This document shows positions 44,222 through 52,035 of a stretch of DNA of 64,000 bases, piece by piece; positions within the stretch are counted from its first letter, which is position 1, and every line of letters begins with the position of its first letter. The notes under the pieces were generated by a model. The model was given only the letters and a program-made list of their open reading frames with translations, was not told the origin of the DNA and did not search any database. Location of the stretch: positions 62,001 to 126,000 of the forward strand of contig NZ_VUOH01000006.1 of the NCBI RefSeq assembly GCF_015390235.1, read 5' to 3'. The DNA comes from Quadrisphaera sp. INWT6 (GTDB lineage Bacteria; Actinomycetota; Actinomycetes; Actinomycetales; Quadrisphaeraceae). A program made the translations under genes and the position numbers.

Positions 44222-44251
44222 TTGACTCGCGGACGATCGACCCGCTACGGT
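44222..44251 (+). promoter_or_regulatory. Promoter of the metNIQ leader
   Basis: TTGACT (44222-44227), 18-base spacer, TACGGT (44246-44251). Transcription would start near 44258, directly at the riboswitch. Confidence 0.7.
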
Positions 44252-44258
44252 CCTGCCC

Positions 44259-44365
44259 AGGTCATGAGCGCCAGCGCGAAGCCCCGGCTCGCTGGCCGGC
44301 AACCCTGCTCGTCATGGGGTGCTCCGGGTGAGGACCAGGCACGTGCCCTCCGGCACGAGCAAGGA
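44259..44365 (+). ncRNA. SAM-IV-type riboswitch
   Basis: GGTCATGAGCGCCAGCG, then GAAGCCCCGGCTCGCTGG, CCGGCAACCCTGC, GGGGTGCTCCGGGTGAGGACC: the conserved S-box-like core. GGTC (44260-44263) pairs with GACC (44333-44336) as P1, and CCAGCG/CGCTGG forms P2. Downstream GTGCC-CTCC-GGCAC (44343-44356) fits the additional hairpin that distinguishes SAM-IV from SAM-I. It binds S-adenosylmethionine and should lower expression of the methionine importer when SAM is plentiful. Confidence 0.85.
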
Positions 44366-44383
44366 CGACTTCGAGGAGCCGAC

Positions 44384-44434
44384 GTGCGCACGCACGCCCT
44401 GACCAGCGACGCCTGTCGCTGGCGACGCGCCTGA
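44384..44434 (+). CDS. 16-codon leader ORF downstream of riboswitch
   Basis: GTG 44384 with GAGGAG at 44373-44378 (5-base spacing) encodes VRTHALTSDACRWRRA and stops at TGA 44432-44434. Its codons 7-13 span a perfect hairpin, CCAGCGAC-GCCT-GTCGCTGG (44403-44422). The strong ribosome site directly after the riboswitch suggests that SAM binding could gate translation of this peptide, and ribosome movement could in turn open or close the hairpin. Putative regulatory peptide; no function claimed. Confidence 0.5.
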   Translation: MRTHALTSDACRWRRA

Positions 44435-44675
44435 CCGCAGCCCGCTGAGCCGCCGGCACCCCCGGCCCAGCACCTCCGCAGGTCCCGACCCCGCCGCCTC
44501 CGGCGTCCGGTCGGTGCCTGGCTGCCCCGCGCGTCGCCACTCCCCACCGCTGCCCGCCGACCCTGCGCAGCGCCCCCGCACCCACCGCTCACCGTCACCG
44601 TGCGTGACTGCCGAGCGGCGATGCCCCCTGCCCACCCGACCCCGAGAGACCCGGTGACCCCGCCGTGACCCAGCC

Positions 44676-45736
44676 GTGATCGAGCTCCGCCAGCTCACCA
44701 AAACCTACGGGGAGGGCCAGCACGCCACCACCGTGCTGGACTCCCTCGACCTGACCGTCTCCCCCGGGGAGATCACCGCCGTCGTCGGCCCGTCCGGCGC
44801 CGGCAAGTCGACGCTCGCCGCCTGCACCACGCTGCTGGAGCGCCCGACGTCGGGCGCGGTGCTCGTCGGCGGCCGCGACCTCACCGCCCTGGGCGAGAGG
44901 GAGCTGCGCGAGGCGCGCCGCGGCATCGGCACCGTCTTCCAGGCCGACGGCCTGCTGACCCGCCGGACCGCCGCGCAGAACGTCGAGCTGCCGCTCAGGC
45001 ACCTCGGCGTGGTGCCCGCTCAGCGCAGGGCGCGCGTGGTCGAGCTGCTCGAGCGGGTCGGCCTGGCCGACAAGGCCCACCGCTACCCGCACGAGCTGTC
45101 CGGCGGCCAGCGCCAGCGCGTCGGCATCGCCCGCGCCCTCGCGCTGCGCCCGGGCGTGCTGCTGTCCGACGAGGCGACCTCGGGCCTCGACCCGCAGGCC
45201 ACCGCGAGCATCGTCGGGCTGCTCAAGGAGCTCCGCGACGACCTCCAGCTCGCCGTCCTGTTCATCACCCACGAGATGGACACCGTGGTCGCGGTGGCCG
45301 ACACCGTGGCCCGTCTCGAGGCCGGTCGGATCGTCGAGCACGGCGCCCTGGTCGACCTGCTCCACACGCCGGCCTCACCGCTGGGTCGCGCCCTGCTGCC
45401 GCGGCGCTCGCACGCGGGCGCCAGCGCCGGCGAGCACGACGACGCCGCCCGCCCGCCGCTGTCGGTCTGGGTGGTCAGCCACGCCGGCAACCGGGTCCCG
45501 GGCGACTGGCTGGTCCGCGCCTCCCGGGCGCTGGGCACCGACCTGGAGCTGCTCGGCGCCTCGCTGAGCACCGTGGCCGGGTGCAGGTGGGGCACGCCGT
45601 CGTCGGCGCGGCCCCGCACCTCGACGACGCCGACGTCGAGGCCGCCCTCATCGGCCTCGGGCTGCACGCCCAGCGCGAGGAGTCGGACAGCCGCGAGCAG
45701 CGGCGGGCCGCCGAGGCGCTGGAGGTCGTCGCATGA
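44676..45736 (+). CDS. metN: Methionine ABC transporter ATP-binding protein, frameshifted
   Basis: Starts at GTG 44676. Walker A GPSGAGKST, Q-loop VFQADGLLTRRTAAQNVELPL, signature LSGGQRQRVGIARAL, Walker B VLLSDEATSGLD, FITHEMDTVVAVADTV. The C-terminal NIL regulatory domain LSVWVVSHAGNRV ... LLGASLSTVAG breaks at about 45582 where a G of GGG is missing; the correct frame continues VQVGHAVVGAAPHLDDADVEAALIGLGLH to the TGA at 45734-45736. The NIL domain mediates methionine inhibition in E. coli MetN. It overlaps metI by 4 bases (ATGA). First gene of metNIQ, downstream of a SAM-IV-like riboswitch. Confidence 0.9.
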
Positions 45737-46566
45737 GCACGCCCCCCGCCGGCGGGGTGCTGACCAGCGGCGTGCTCGCCGCCACCAGCACCGACCTCAG
45801 CTGGGGCGAGATCCCGGCGCTGGTGCTCCCGGCCCTCGGCGACACGCTGGTCATGGTCGGGGTGACGATGCTCGTCGTCGTCGCGCTCGGCGTCCCGCTC
45901 GGGGTGGCCCTCGACGCCCTGAGCCCCGACGGCCTCACCCCGCGGCCCGTGCTGCACAAGGTGCTGTCGGCCGTCGTCAGCACGGGGCGGTCGCTGCCGT
46001 TCCTCATCCTCATGGCGGCGCTGGTGCCGTTCACGCGGTTCGTCACCGGCACCAACATCGGCATCCCCGCCGCGGTGGTGCCGATGGCGCTGGCCGGCAC
46101 GGCGTTCTTCAGCCGCATCGTGGAGAACTCGCTGCGGTCGGTGCCGCCGTCGCTGGTGCGCGTCGCCCGGGCGTCCGGCGCCTCGCCGCTGCAGGTGCTG
46201 ACCAGCGTGAAGCTGTCCGAGGCGGTCCCGTCGATCCTCGGCGGCCTGACCATCAACACCATCGCGATGATCGAGTACTCGGCCATCGCGGGGACCATCG
46301 GCGCCGGCGGCATCGGCTACGTCGCCGTGACCTACGGCTACCAGCGGTTCGACCACGGCGTGATGGTCACGACGATCGTCGTGCTGGTCGCCCTGGTCGC
46401 CGCGGTCCAGGCGCTCGGCGACGCCGCCGTGCGCGCCACCACCCCCCACTCCCGCGGCGGCTCGCGCCCCCGCGCCCCCCGCCTCCACCGGCTCCCCCGG
46501 CTGGACGGCCAGTCCCCCCTGACGACCACCCCGCGCAGCAAGGAGCTCACCGATGTCCACCACTGA
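45733..46566 (+). CDS. metI: Methionine ABC transporter permease
   Basis: 277 residues from ATG 45733. Typical MetI: LVLPALGDTLVMVGVTMLVVVALGVPLGVALDAL, STGRSLPFLILMAALVPFTRFVTGTNIG, ASGASPLQVLTSVKLSEAVPSILGGLTINTIAMIEYSAIAGTIGAGGIGYVAVTYGYQRFD (the EAA loop with ..E...P.I..G). Five helices plus a long basic cytoplasmic tail of about 40 residues that most MetI proteins lack. Overlaps metN and metQ; works with both to import methionine. Confidence 0.93.
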   Translation: MSTPPAGGVLTSGVLAATSTDLSWGEIPALVLPALGDTLVMVGVTMLVVVALGVPLGVALDALSPDGLTPRPVLHKVLSAVVSTGRSLPFLILMAALVPFTRFVTGTNIGIPAAVVPMALAGTAFFSRIVENSLRSVPPSLVRVARASGASPLQVLTSVKLSEAVPSILGGLTINTIAMIEYSAIAGTIGAGGIGYVAVTYGYQRFDHGVMVTTIVVLVALVAAVQALGDAAVRATTPHSRGGSRPRAPRLHRLPRLDGQSPLTTTPRSKELTDVHH

Positions 46567-47464
46567 GACCCGCCCCACCCCGACCTCCGGCGACCACGGC
46601 TTCGAGGTCAGGCAGCGCAGGCGGTGGCCGTGGGTCGCCGGTGGCGCGGTGGCCGTGCTGGCCGTCGCGGCCGCCGTCGTCGTCCCGCGCCTGGGCGGCG
46701 AGGAGACGGCCAACACGACGCCGGGCGCCACGCTCTACGTGGCGACCGCCGAGGGCAACGCGCGCGAGCAGGCGCTCATCGAGTACATCGCGAAGGACGT
46801 CGCGCCCGACCACGGCATCAAGGTCGCCTTCAAGGCGCTCGCCGACAGCAACACCATCAACCGCGCCGTGAGCGACGGCGAGGTGGCGGGGACGATCTAC
46901 CAGCACGAGCTGTGGCTGGGGCAGGTGCTCGAGGCGAACCCCGACTTCAAGGAGGAGGCGGCGACGCCGGTGTTCCGCTGGGGCTTCGGGCTGTGGTCGG
47001 CCAAGTGGAAGACGCCCCAGGAGATCCCCCAGGGCGGCACGGTCTCGCTGTACTCCGACCCCGCCAACGAGGCGCAGGGCCTGTACGTGCTGCAGCAGGC
47101 GGGCCTGATCACGCTGAAGGACGGCGTGGACGTCGGCTCCGCGACCGTCGACGACATCGCCAGCAACCCGAAGGACCTGCAGTTCACGCTGCTGGACTTC
47201 GGCGCGCAGAGCCGGGCCCTGCCCGACCTCGACGCGGCCGTCGGCTACACCGAGTACTACCTCGCGGCCAAGATCCCGCTGGAGCAGCAGATCTTCGCGC
47301 CGACGCCGCCCGACGAGTTCGCCGGCCAGCTGACCATCGGCTCCACCTGGAAGGACTCGGACAACATCAAGGCGCTCGTCGAGACCTTCCAGGACCCGAA
47401 GGTCCAGGAGTACCTCGCCACGGACCCCGACGTGCAGGGCGTGCTGCTCCCGCTGGCCAGCTGA
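46553..47464 (+). CDS. metQ: Methionine ABC transporter substrate-binding protein (non-lipoprotein form)
   Basis: 303 residues from ATG 46553. The NlpA/MetQ fold is clear: LYVATAEGNAREQALIEYIAKDVAPDHGIKVAFKAL, SNTINRAVSDGEVAGTIYQHELWLGQVLEANPDF, TVSLYSDPANEAQGLYVLQQAGLITLKDG, VGYTEYYLAAKIPLEQQIFAP. Instead of a lipobox it has a basic stretch RQRRR and a hydrophobic helix WPWVAGGAVAVLAVAAAVVVP (about 24-44) without any cysteine. It is therefore either anchored by this helix or released after cleavage. It overlaps metI by 14 bases. Confidence 0.93.
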   Translation: MSTTETRPTPTSGDHGFEVRQRRRWPWVAGGAVAVLAVAAAVVVPRLGGEETANTTPGATLYVATAEGNAREQALIEYIAKDVAPDHGIKVAFKALADSNTINRAVSDGEVAGTIYQHELWLGQVLEANPDFKEEAATPVFRWGFGLWSAKWKTPQEIPQGGTVSLYSDPANEAQGLYVLQQAGLITLKDGVDVGSATVDDIASNPKDLQFTLLDFGAQSRALPDLDAAVGYTEYYLAAKIPLEQQIFAPTPPDEFAGQLTIGSTWKDSDNIKALVETFQDPKVQEYLATDPDVQGVLLPLAS

Positions 47465-47472
47465 CCCCTCTC

Positions 47473-47534
47473 GCAGCCGAGCGCCCGGCTGCGGTTCCCG
47501 GACCCTCCGGAACCGCAGCCGGGCGCTCGGCTGC
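47473..47534. terminator. Very strong hairpin between metQ and LLM gene
   Basis: Perfect 26-base arms at 47473-47498 and 47509-47534, loop of 10 bases. Each arm carries GCAGCCGAGCGCC..GGCTGCGGTTCC, the same sequence family as the tandem repeat at 51820-51972. Confidence 0.85.
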
Positions 47535-47565
47535 GTGCAGTGGCATCGGTGCCTAGGCTCGACGC

Positions 47566-48420
47566 GTGAGCGAGCAGACTCCCGAGCCCACCCCGATCGA
47601 CACCGAGGCCGTGAGCGCCCTGCGCGAGCGGTACCCCGTGAGGATCGGCGTGCAGGTCCAGCCGCAGCACTCCGACTACGCCGGCATCCGCCGCACCGTG
47701 GCCGCCGTGGAGGAGGCCGGCGTGGACGTCGCCTTCAACTGGGACCACTTCTACCCGCTGTACGGCGAGCCCGACGGCCTGCACTTCGAGTGCTGGAGCC
47801 TGCTCGCCGCCTGGGCGGAGGCCACCGAGCGCGTCGAGATCGGCGCCCTGGTGACCTGCAACAGCTACCGCAACCCCGAGCTGCTGGCCGACATGGCCCG
47901 CACGGTCGACCACATCTCCGCCAAGGGCGGCGAGGGCCGTCTCATCCTCGGCATCGGCTCCGGCTGGTTCGAGAAGGACTACGACCAGTACGGCTACGAG
48001 TTCGGCACCGCCGGCGGTCGCCTGGACCAGCTCGGCGAGGCGCTCCCCCGCATCGAGCGCCGCCTGGGCGAGCTCAACCCGGCGCCCACCCGCCACATCC
48101 CCGTGCTCATCGGTGGCGGTGGCGAGAAGAAGACGCTGCGCATGGTCGGCGCCCACGCCGACGCGTGGCACTCCTTCGGCGACGCCGAGACCTTCACCCG
48201 CAAGAGCGGGATCCTCGACCGCTGGGCCCGCGAGGCCGGCCGCGAGCCGGTGGCCGTCGAGCGCAGCATCGGCGTCGAGGGCACCGCCGACCCGGCCGAG
48301 CAGGGCGAGGAGCTGCTGCGCCGCGGCGCCACGCTGTTCACCATCGGCGCCGGCGGCCCCGACTACGACTTCGGCCGCCTGCGCGACTGGCTCGCCTGGC
48401 GCGACGAGAAGAACGCCTGA
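47566..48420 (+). CDS. LLM-class F420-dependent oxidoreductase
   Basis: 284 residues from GTG 47566, six bases after TAGGCT (47554-47559). TIM-barrel LLM pattern: VRIGVQVQPQHSDYAGIRRTVAAVEEAGVDVAFNWDHFYPLYG, VEIGALVTCNSYRNPELLADMARTVDHIS, GRLILGIGSGWFEKDYDQYGYEFGTAGGRLDQLGEALPRI, IPVLIGGGGEKKTLRMVGAHADAWHSFGD. The subgroup (often Rv-type F420-dependent) uses F420H2; substrate unknown. Monocistronic, bounded by strong hairpins. Confidence 0.9.
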   Translation: MSEQTPEPTPIDTEAVSALRERYPVRIGVQVQPQHSDYAGIRRTVAAVEEAGVDVAFNWDHFYPLYGEPDGLHFECWSLLAAWAEATERVEIGALVTCNSYRNPELLADMARTVDHISAKGGEGRLILGIGSGWFEKDYDQYGYEFGTAGGRLDQLGEALPRIERRLGELNPAPTRHIPVLIGGGGEKKTLRMVGAHADAWHSFGDAETFTRKSGILDRWAREAGREPVAVERSIGVEGTADPAEQGEELLRRGATLFTIGAGGPDYDFGRLRDWLAWRDEKNA

Positions 48421-48426
48421 CGCCCG

Positions 48427-48492
48427 ACCCCCGTGACCGTGGGCGCTCGGCCACCGCCCCGCGAGGTGGCTGGCCGTCCACGACCACGGGGG
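48427..48492. terminator. Cruciform hairpin upstream of serB
   Basis: CCCCCGTGACCGTGG near the left end pairs with CCACGACCACGGGGG at the right with two mismatches, enclosing a second hairpin GGCCACC...GGTGGCTGGCC. Located between the LLM stop and the serB promoter TAGCGT (48497-48502). Confidence 0.5.
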
Positions 48493-48508
48493 TGGGTAGC
48501 GTTCGGCC

Positions 48509-50371
48509 GTGCCCCAGGACGCCTCGCAGAGCACCCTGCTCGCCACCATCACCGGTACCGACCGCCCCGGGGTGACCGCCGCCGTCGTCGGCGCGCTGGC
48601 GGGCCGCGGCCTGGAGGTGCTCGACGTCGAGCAGCACGTGGTCCGCGGACACCTGACGCTGGCGGTGCTGGTCACCGCCGGCGCCGACTCCACCGCCGAC
48701 GAGGCGGCCCTGCGCGAGGCGGCCGCACCGTTCGACCTCGAGGTGCGGACGGCGACCAGCCGCGCCGACGACGCCGCGGGGGACACCACCGCCGAGGCGC
48801 TCCCCGCGTCCCCCCGCTCCCACGTCGCCGTCCTGGCCGCCCCCCTGCGCCCCGAGCAGCTCTCGCAGGTGGCGGGGGCCGTGGCGAGGGCCGGCGCCTC
48901 CATCGACGCCATCCGCCGCCTGGCCACCGCGACCCCCGAGCACCCGGTGACGTGCCTGGAGCTCGACGTCCGCGGCGCCGAGCCCGCCGTGCTGCGGCGC
49001 GACCTGGCCGCGGTGGCCGCCGCCACCGGCGTCGACGTCGCCGTCTCACCCGCCGGGCTGGTGCGCCACGGGCGCCGGCTGGTGGTGCTCGATGTCGACT
49101 CGACCCTCATCCAGGACGAGGTCATCGAGCTCATCGCGGCCCACGCCGGTCCGGAGGCGCAGCGCCGCGTGGCCGAGGTGACCGAGCGGGCGATGCGCGG
49201 CGAGCTCGACTTCGCGGAGTCCCTCCACGAGCGGGTCGCGGCCCTGGCGGGGCTCGACGAGCGGGTCCTCGCCGACGTCCGCGCCTCCGTGCGCCTCACC
49301 CCCGGCGCCGAGGTGCTCGCCACCGTGCTGCAGCGCCTCGGGTTCGTGATGGCGCTGGTCTCCGGCGGCTTCGCCGAGGTGGTGGAGCCGCTGGCCGCGA
49401 GCCTGGGCATCGCCAGGGTGCGGGCCAACCGCCTGGAGGTGGTCGACGGGCGCCTGACCGGCCGGGTGAGCGGTCCCGTCGTCGACAGGGCCGCCAAGGC
49501 CGCGGCGCTGCGGGAGTTCGCCGCCGCCGAGGACCTGCCGCTGGAGCGCACGGTGGCCGTGGGCGACGGCGCGAACGACCTCGACATGATCGCCGCCGCC
49601 GGGCTGGGCGTGGCGTTCAACGCCAAGCCGCTGGTCCGCGAGCAGGCCGACACCTCCCTGACCACGCCGTACCTCGACAACGTGCTGCACCTGCTGGGCA
49701 TCAGCCGCGAGGAGGCCGACGAGGTCCGCCGGCCCGCCGCCGCGGTGGCTTCCGAGGGCGCGCAGGACGACGGCGCTGCCGCCGCCGTGGTGCTGCGCCC
49801 CCTGGCCCGGGAGGACCTGCCGCTGCTGGGCCGCTGGCTCGACGAGCCGCGCGTGGCCCGCTGGTGGCCCGACGCGCACACCCCCGCCGACCTGGAGGCC
49901 GACTACGGGCCCAGCATCGACGGGACCGACCCGACCGTCCTGCAGCTGGCGCTGACGGCGGCCGGGCGGCCGTTCGGCTTCGTGCAGAGCTACCGGTACG
50001 ACGACGAGCCCGAGAGCCGCGCGGCGCTCGCCGCCCTGGTCGACGTGCCCTCCGGCGCGCTGGGCCTGGACTACCTCATCGGCGAGCCCGACCTGCAGGG
50101 CCGGGGTCTGGGCGCGGCCCTCGTGGCGGCGTGCGCCGCGCACGCCCTCGCGGCGAACCGCGGGGCGGGCGAGGTGCTGGTCTCGGTGGCGCTCGGCAAC
50201 CGGGCGTCGTGGCGGGCCCTGGAGAAGGCCGGCTTCACCCGCGCCGCGCAGGGCGAGATGACCCCGGACAACCCCCTCGACCCGCGCGACCACGTGGTCT
50301 ACCGGCTGCCCCGTGCTGACGCGCGCCCCGACGCGCCCTCCGGTCGCGCCCCTGGTGGGATGTCCCGGTGA
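48509..50371 (+). CDS. serB: Phosphoserine phosphatase fused to a GNAT acetyltransferase
   Basis: 620 residues from GTG 48509, six bases after TAGCGT. Two ACT-like domains (about 1-180: LLATITGTDRPGVTAAVVGALAGRGLEVLDVEQHVV; second HVAVLAAPLRPEQLSQVAGAVARAGASIDAIRR). Then the HAD phosphatase: DVDSTLIQDEVIELIA, SGGFAEVVEPLA, AVGDGANDLDMIAAAGLGVAFNAKP. From about 430 a GNAT domain: VVLRPLAREDLPLLGRWLDEPRVARWW ... LGLDYLIGEPDLQGRGLGAALVAA ... ALGNRASWRALEKAGF, like AAC(6')-type acetyltransferases. SerB completes serine synthesis; the fused acetyltransferase substrate is unknown. The stop overlaps the next start. Confidence 0.9.
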   Translation: MPQDASQSTLLATITGTDRPGVTAAVVGALAGRGLEVLDVEQHVVRGHLTLAVLVTAGADSTADEAALREAAAPFDLEVRTATSRADDAAGDTTAEALPASPRSHVAVLAAPLRPEQLSQVAGAVARAGASIDAIRRLATATPEHPVTCLELDVRGAEPAVLRRDLAAVAAATGVDVAVSPAGLVRHGRRLVVLDVDSTLIQDEVIELIAAHAGPEAQRRVAEVTERAMRGELDFAESLHERVAALAGLDERVLADVRASVRLTPGAEVLATVLQRLGFVMALVSGGFAEVVEPLAASLGIARVRANRLEVVDGRLTGRVSGPVVDRAAKAAALREFAAAEDLPLERTVAVGDGANDLDMIAAAGLGVAFNAKPLVREQADTSLTTPYLDNVLHLLGISREEADEVRRPAAAVASEGAQDDGAAAAVVLRPLAREDLPLLGRWLDEPRVARWWPDAHTPADLEADYGPSIDGTDPTVLQLALTAAGRPFGFVQSYRYDDEPESRAALAALVDVPSGALGLDYLIGEPDLQGRGLGAALVAACAAHALAANRGAGEVLVSVALGNRASWRALEKAGFTRAAQGEMTPDNPLDPRDHVVYRLPRADARPDAPSGRAPGGMSR

Positions 50372-50973
50372 GCGTGGTCAGCGAGGGCTTCTCCGGCAGG
50401 CGCGGGCGCGACCCGCGGCTGCCCCCGGGCCAGTACGACGTCGGCGGCTCGTTCCCGGTGCTCACCGCCGAGGCGACGCCGAACGTGACGCAGGAGACCT
50501 GGACCTTCCGGGTCGACGGCGAGGTCGAGACCCCGACGACGTGGGACTGGGCCGGCGTGCACGCCCTCCCGGGCTCGGCGTACGAGGGCGACATCCACTG
50601 CGTCACCACCTGGAGCAAGCTCGGCACCAGCTTCTCGGGGGTCTCCCTCGACGTGCTGCTCGAGCAGGTGGGGGTGCGCCCGAGCGCCACGCACGTCCTG
50701 GCGTGGGCGAGCAGCGGCTACACCACCAACCTCCCCCTCGCCGACGTGACGGGCGGGAGGGCGTGGCTGGTGTGGGAGCACGAGGGCCGGCCGCTGAGCG
50801 CCGAGCACGGCGGCCCGGTGCGCATGCTCGTGCCGCACCTGTACTTCTGGAAGTCGACCAAGTGGGTCGCGGGCCTGCGCCTGCTCGACCACGACGAGCC
50901 CGGGTTCTGGGAGCGCAACGGCTACCACGAGCGCGGCGAGCCCTGGGCGGAGCAGAGGTACGCCGGTGACTGA
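50368..50973 (+). CDS. Sulfite oxidase-like molybdopterin oxidoreductase
   Basis: 201 residues from GTG 50368, overlapping the upstream stop. The Mo-binding core has DVGGSFPVLTAEATPNV, WTFRVDGEVETPTTWDWAGVHAL, YEGDIHCVTTWSKLGTSFSGVSLDVLLEQVGV (the Cys ligand in DIHCVTTW), GGPVRMLVPHLYFWKSTKWVAGLRLLD. These short, soluble homologues (YuiH/MsrP-related, without signal peptide) are usually paired with a ferredoxin-reductase-like protein, as here. Electron acceptor or donor role inferred. Confidence 0.9.
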   Translation: MSVVSEGFSGRRGRDPRLPPGQYDVGGSFPVLTAEATPNVTQETWTFRVDGEVETPTTWDWAGVHALPGSAYEGDIHCVTTWSKLGTSFSGVSLDVLLEQVGVRPSATHVLAWASSGYTTNLPLADVTGGRAWLVWEHEGRPLSAEHGGPVRMLVPHLYFWKSTKWVAGLRLLDHDEPGFWERNGYHERGEPWAEQRYAGD

Positions 50974-51796
50974 CAGCGCTGATGGCACCGGCCTGCCGGC
51001 GCTCCCCGTCCTCGACTCCCCGCGCCGGCGCGTCCCGCCGACGGGCGCCAAGCGCTCGTGGCAGACCGGGACCGTGCTGGAGGTGCGGCGCGAGACCCCG
51101 CACGCCGCCACCTACCGCGTGCAGCTGGAGCAGTGGCAGCCGCACCTGCCCGGACAGAACTACCTGGTCCGGCTGACCGCGCCCGACGGGTACCGCGCGC
51201 AGCGCTCCTACAGCGCCGCGAGCCCCCCGGAGGACGCGGGCGTCGTCGAGCTCACGGTCGACCGGCTGCCCGACGGCGAGGTCTCCGGCTACCTGCACGA
51301 CCACGTCCGCCCCGGCAGCCCGCTGGAGGTCCGCGGCCCGTTCGGGGGCTGGTTCGTGTGGCGCGGTGACCGCCCGGCCCTGCTGGTGGGTGGCGGCTCC
51401 GGCGTCGTCCCGCTCGCCTGCGTGCTGCGCTCCCGCGCCGCGCGCCTCGCCACCGGCGCGACCCCCGCGCCGGTGCACCTGGTGGCCGCGGCCCGCACGC
51501 GGGCCGAGCTGCTGTACGCCGACGAGCTGACCGGTCCCTTCGCCGAGGACACCACCGTCGTCCTGTCGCGGGAGGACGACGCCGGGCCCGGTCGCCCCGG
51601 GAGGCCCGCGGGCCGCCTGCGCGCCGAGGACCTGCTCCCCCACGCGGAGCGCCTGGGTGCGCTGACCACCGGTGACGACGGGGCCGACGTGTTCCTGTGC
51701 GGCTCGACCCCGTTCACGACGGCGGCCGAGCGGCTGCTGCGGGAGCTCGGGGTCCCGGCCGACGCGATCCGCGTGGAGCGCTTCGGCCCCTCCTGA
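50966..51796 (+). CDS. FAD/NAD ferredoxin reductase-like protein
   Basis: 276 residues from GTG 50966, overlapping the molybdoenzyme gene by 8 bases. FAD site RAQRSYSAASPPED, flavin loop VSGYLHDHVRPGSPLEVRGPFGGWFVW, NAD site LLVGGGSGVVPLACVLRSR, C-terminal DVFLCGSTPFTTAAERLLRELGV. No [2Fe-2S] domain. A natural electron partner of the adjacent sulfite-oxidase-like protein. Confidence 0.9.
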   Translation: MTDSADGTGLPALPVLDSPRRRVPPTGAKRSWQTGTVLEVRRETPHAATYRVQLEQWQPHLPGQNYLVRLTAPDGYRAQRSYSAASPPEDAGVVELTVDRLPDGEVSGYLHDHVRPGSPLEVRGPFGGWFVWRGDRPALLVGGGSGVVPLACVLRSRAARLATGATPAPVHLVAAARTRAELLYADELTGPFAEDTTVVLSREDDAGPGRPGRPAGRLRAEDLLPHAERLGALTTGDDGADVFLCGSTPFTTAAERLLRELGVPADAIRVERFGPS

Positions 51797-51819
51797 CGGA
51801 CCTCGCTCCCCCTCTGACT

Positions 51820-51972
51820 CGCAGCCGAGCGCCTCGTTGCGGTTCCGCACCCCCTGCGAATCGCAACCGAGCGCCTCGTTGCGGTTCCGGCAGCACCAGG
51901 AATCGCAACCAGGCGCTCGGCTGCGATCCCGGGGGCACCAGGAATCGCAACCAGGCGCTCGGCTGCGGTCCA
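51820..51972. repeat. 42-base tandem palindromic repeat (3.6 units)
   Basis: Units begin at 51820, 51862, 51904 and 51946 with CGCAGCC/CGCAACC. Each contains an imperfect dyad CGCAACC-(A/G)AGCGC-GGTTGCG type and ends GCACCAGGAAT or similar. The metQ terminator (47473-47534) has the same GCAGCCGAGCGCC core. Lies between the reductase stop and the MFS promoter and likely terminates transcription. Confidence 0.85.
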
Positions 51973-52020
51973 CGAGGCGCGTCCGCGCGAGGTGGGTCAC
52001 CGGACGACACCACCCGTAGG

Positions 52021-52035
52021 TGAGAATGGTTGTCG
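52021..52035 (+). promoter_or_regulatory. Zur/Fur-like dyad at the MFS promoter
   Basis: TGAGAATGGTTGTCG fits the TGAnAATnnTTnTCA-type dyad of zinc/iron repressors at most positions. It covers a GAGAAT -10 (52022-52027) seven bases before GTG 52035. A similar box is found at the divergent ABC operon (58386-58400). Regulator identity is inferred. Confidence 0.45.

Noticed and set aside
44262..44598. Open leftward frames across the metN leader
   Set aside because: They lie antisense to the riboswitch and leader and lack coding bias or ribosome sites.
51820..51972. Possible CRISPR array
   Set aside because: The 42-base period includes the supposed spacers, which are nearly identical between units; units are palindromic and there are no cas genes. 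Treated as terminator-type tandem repeats.
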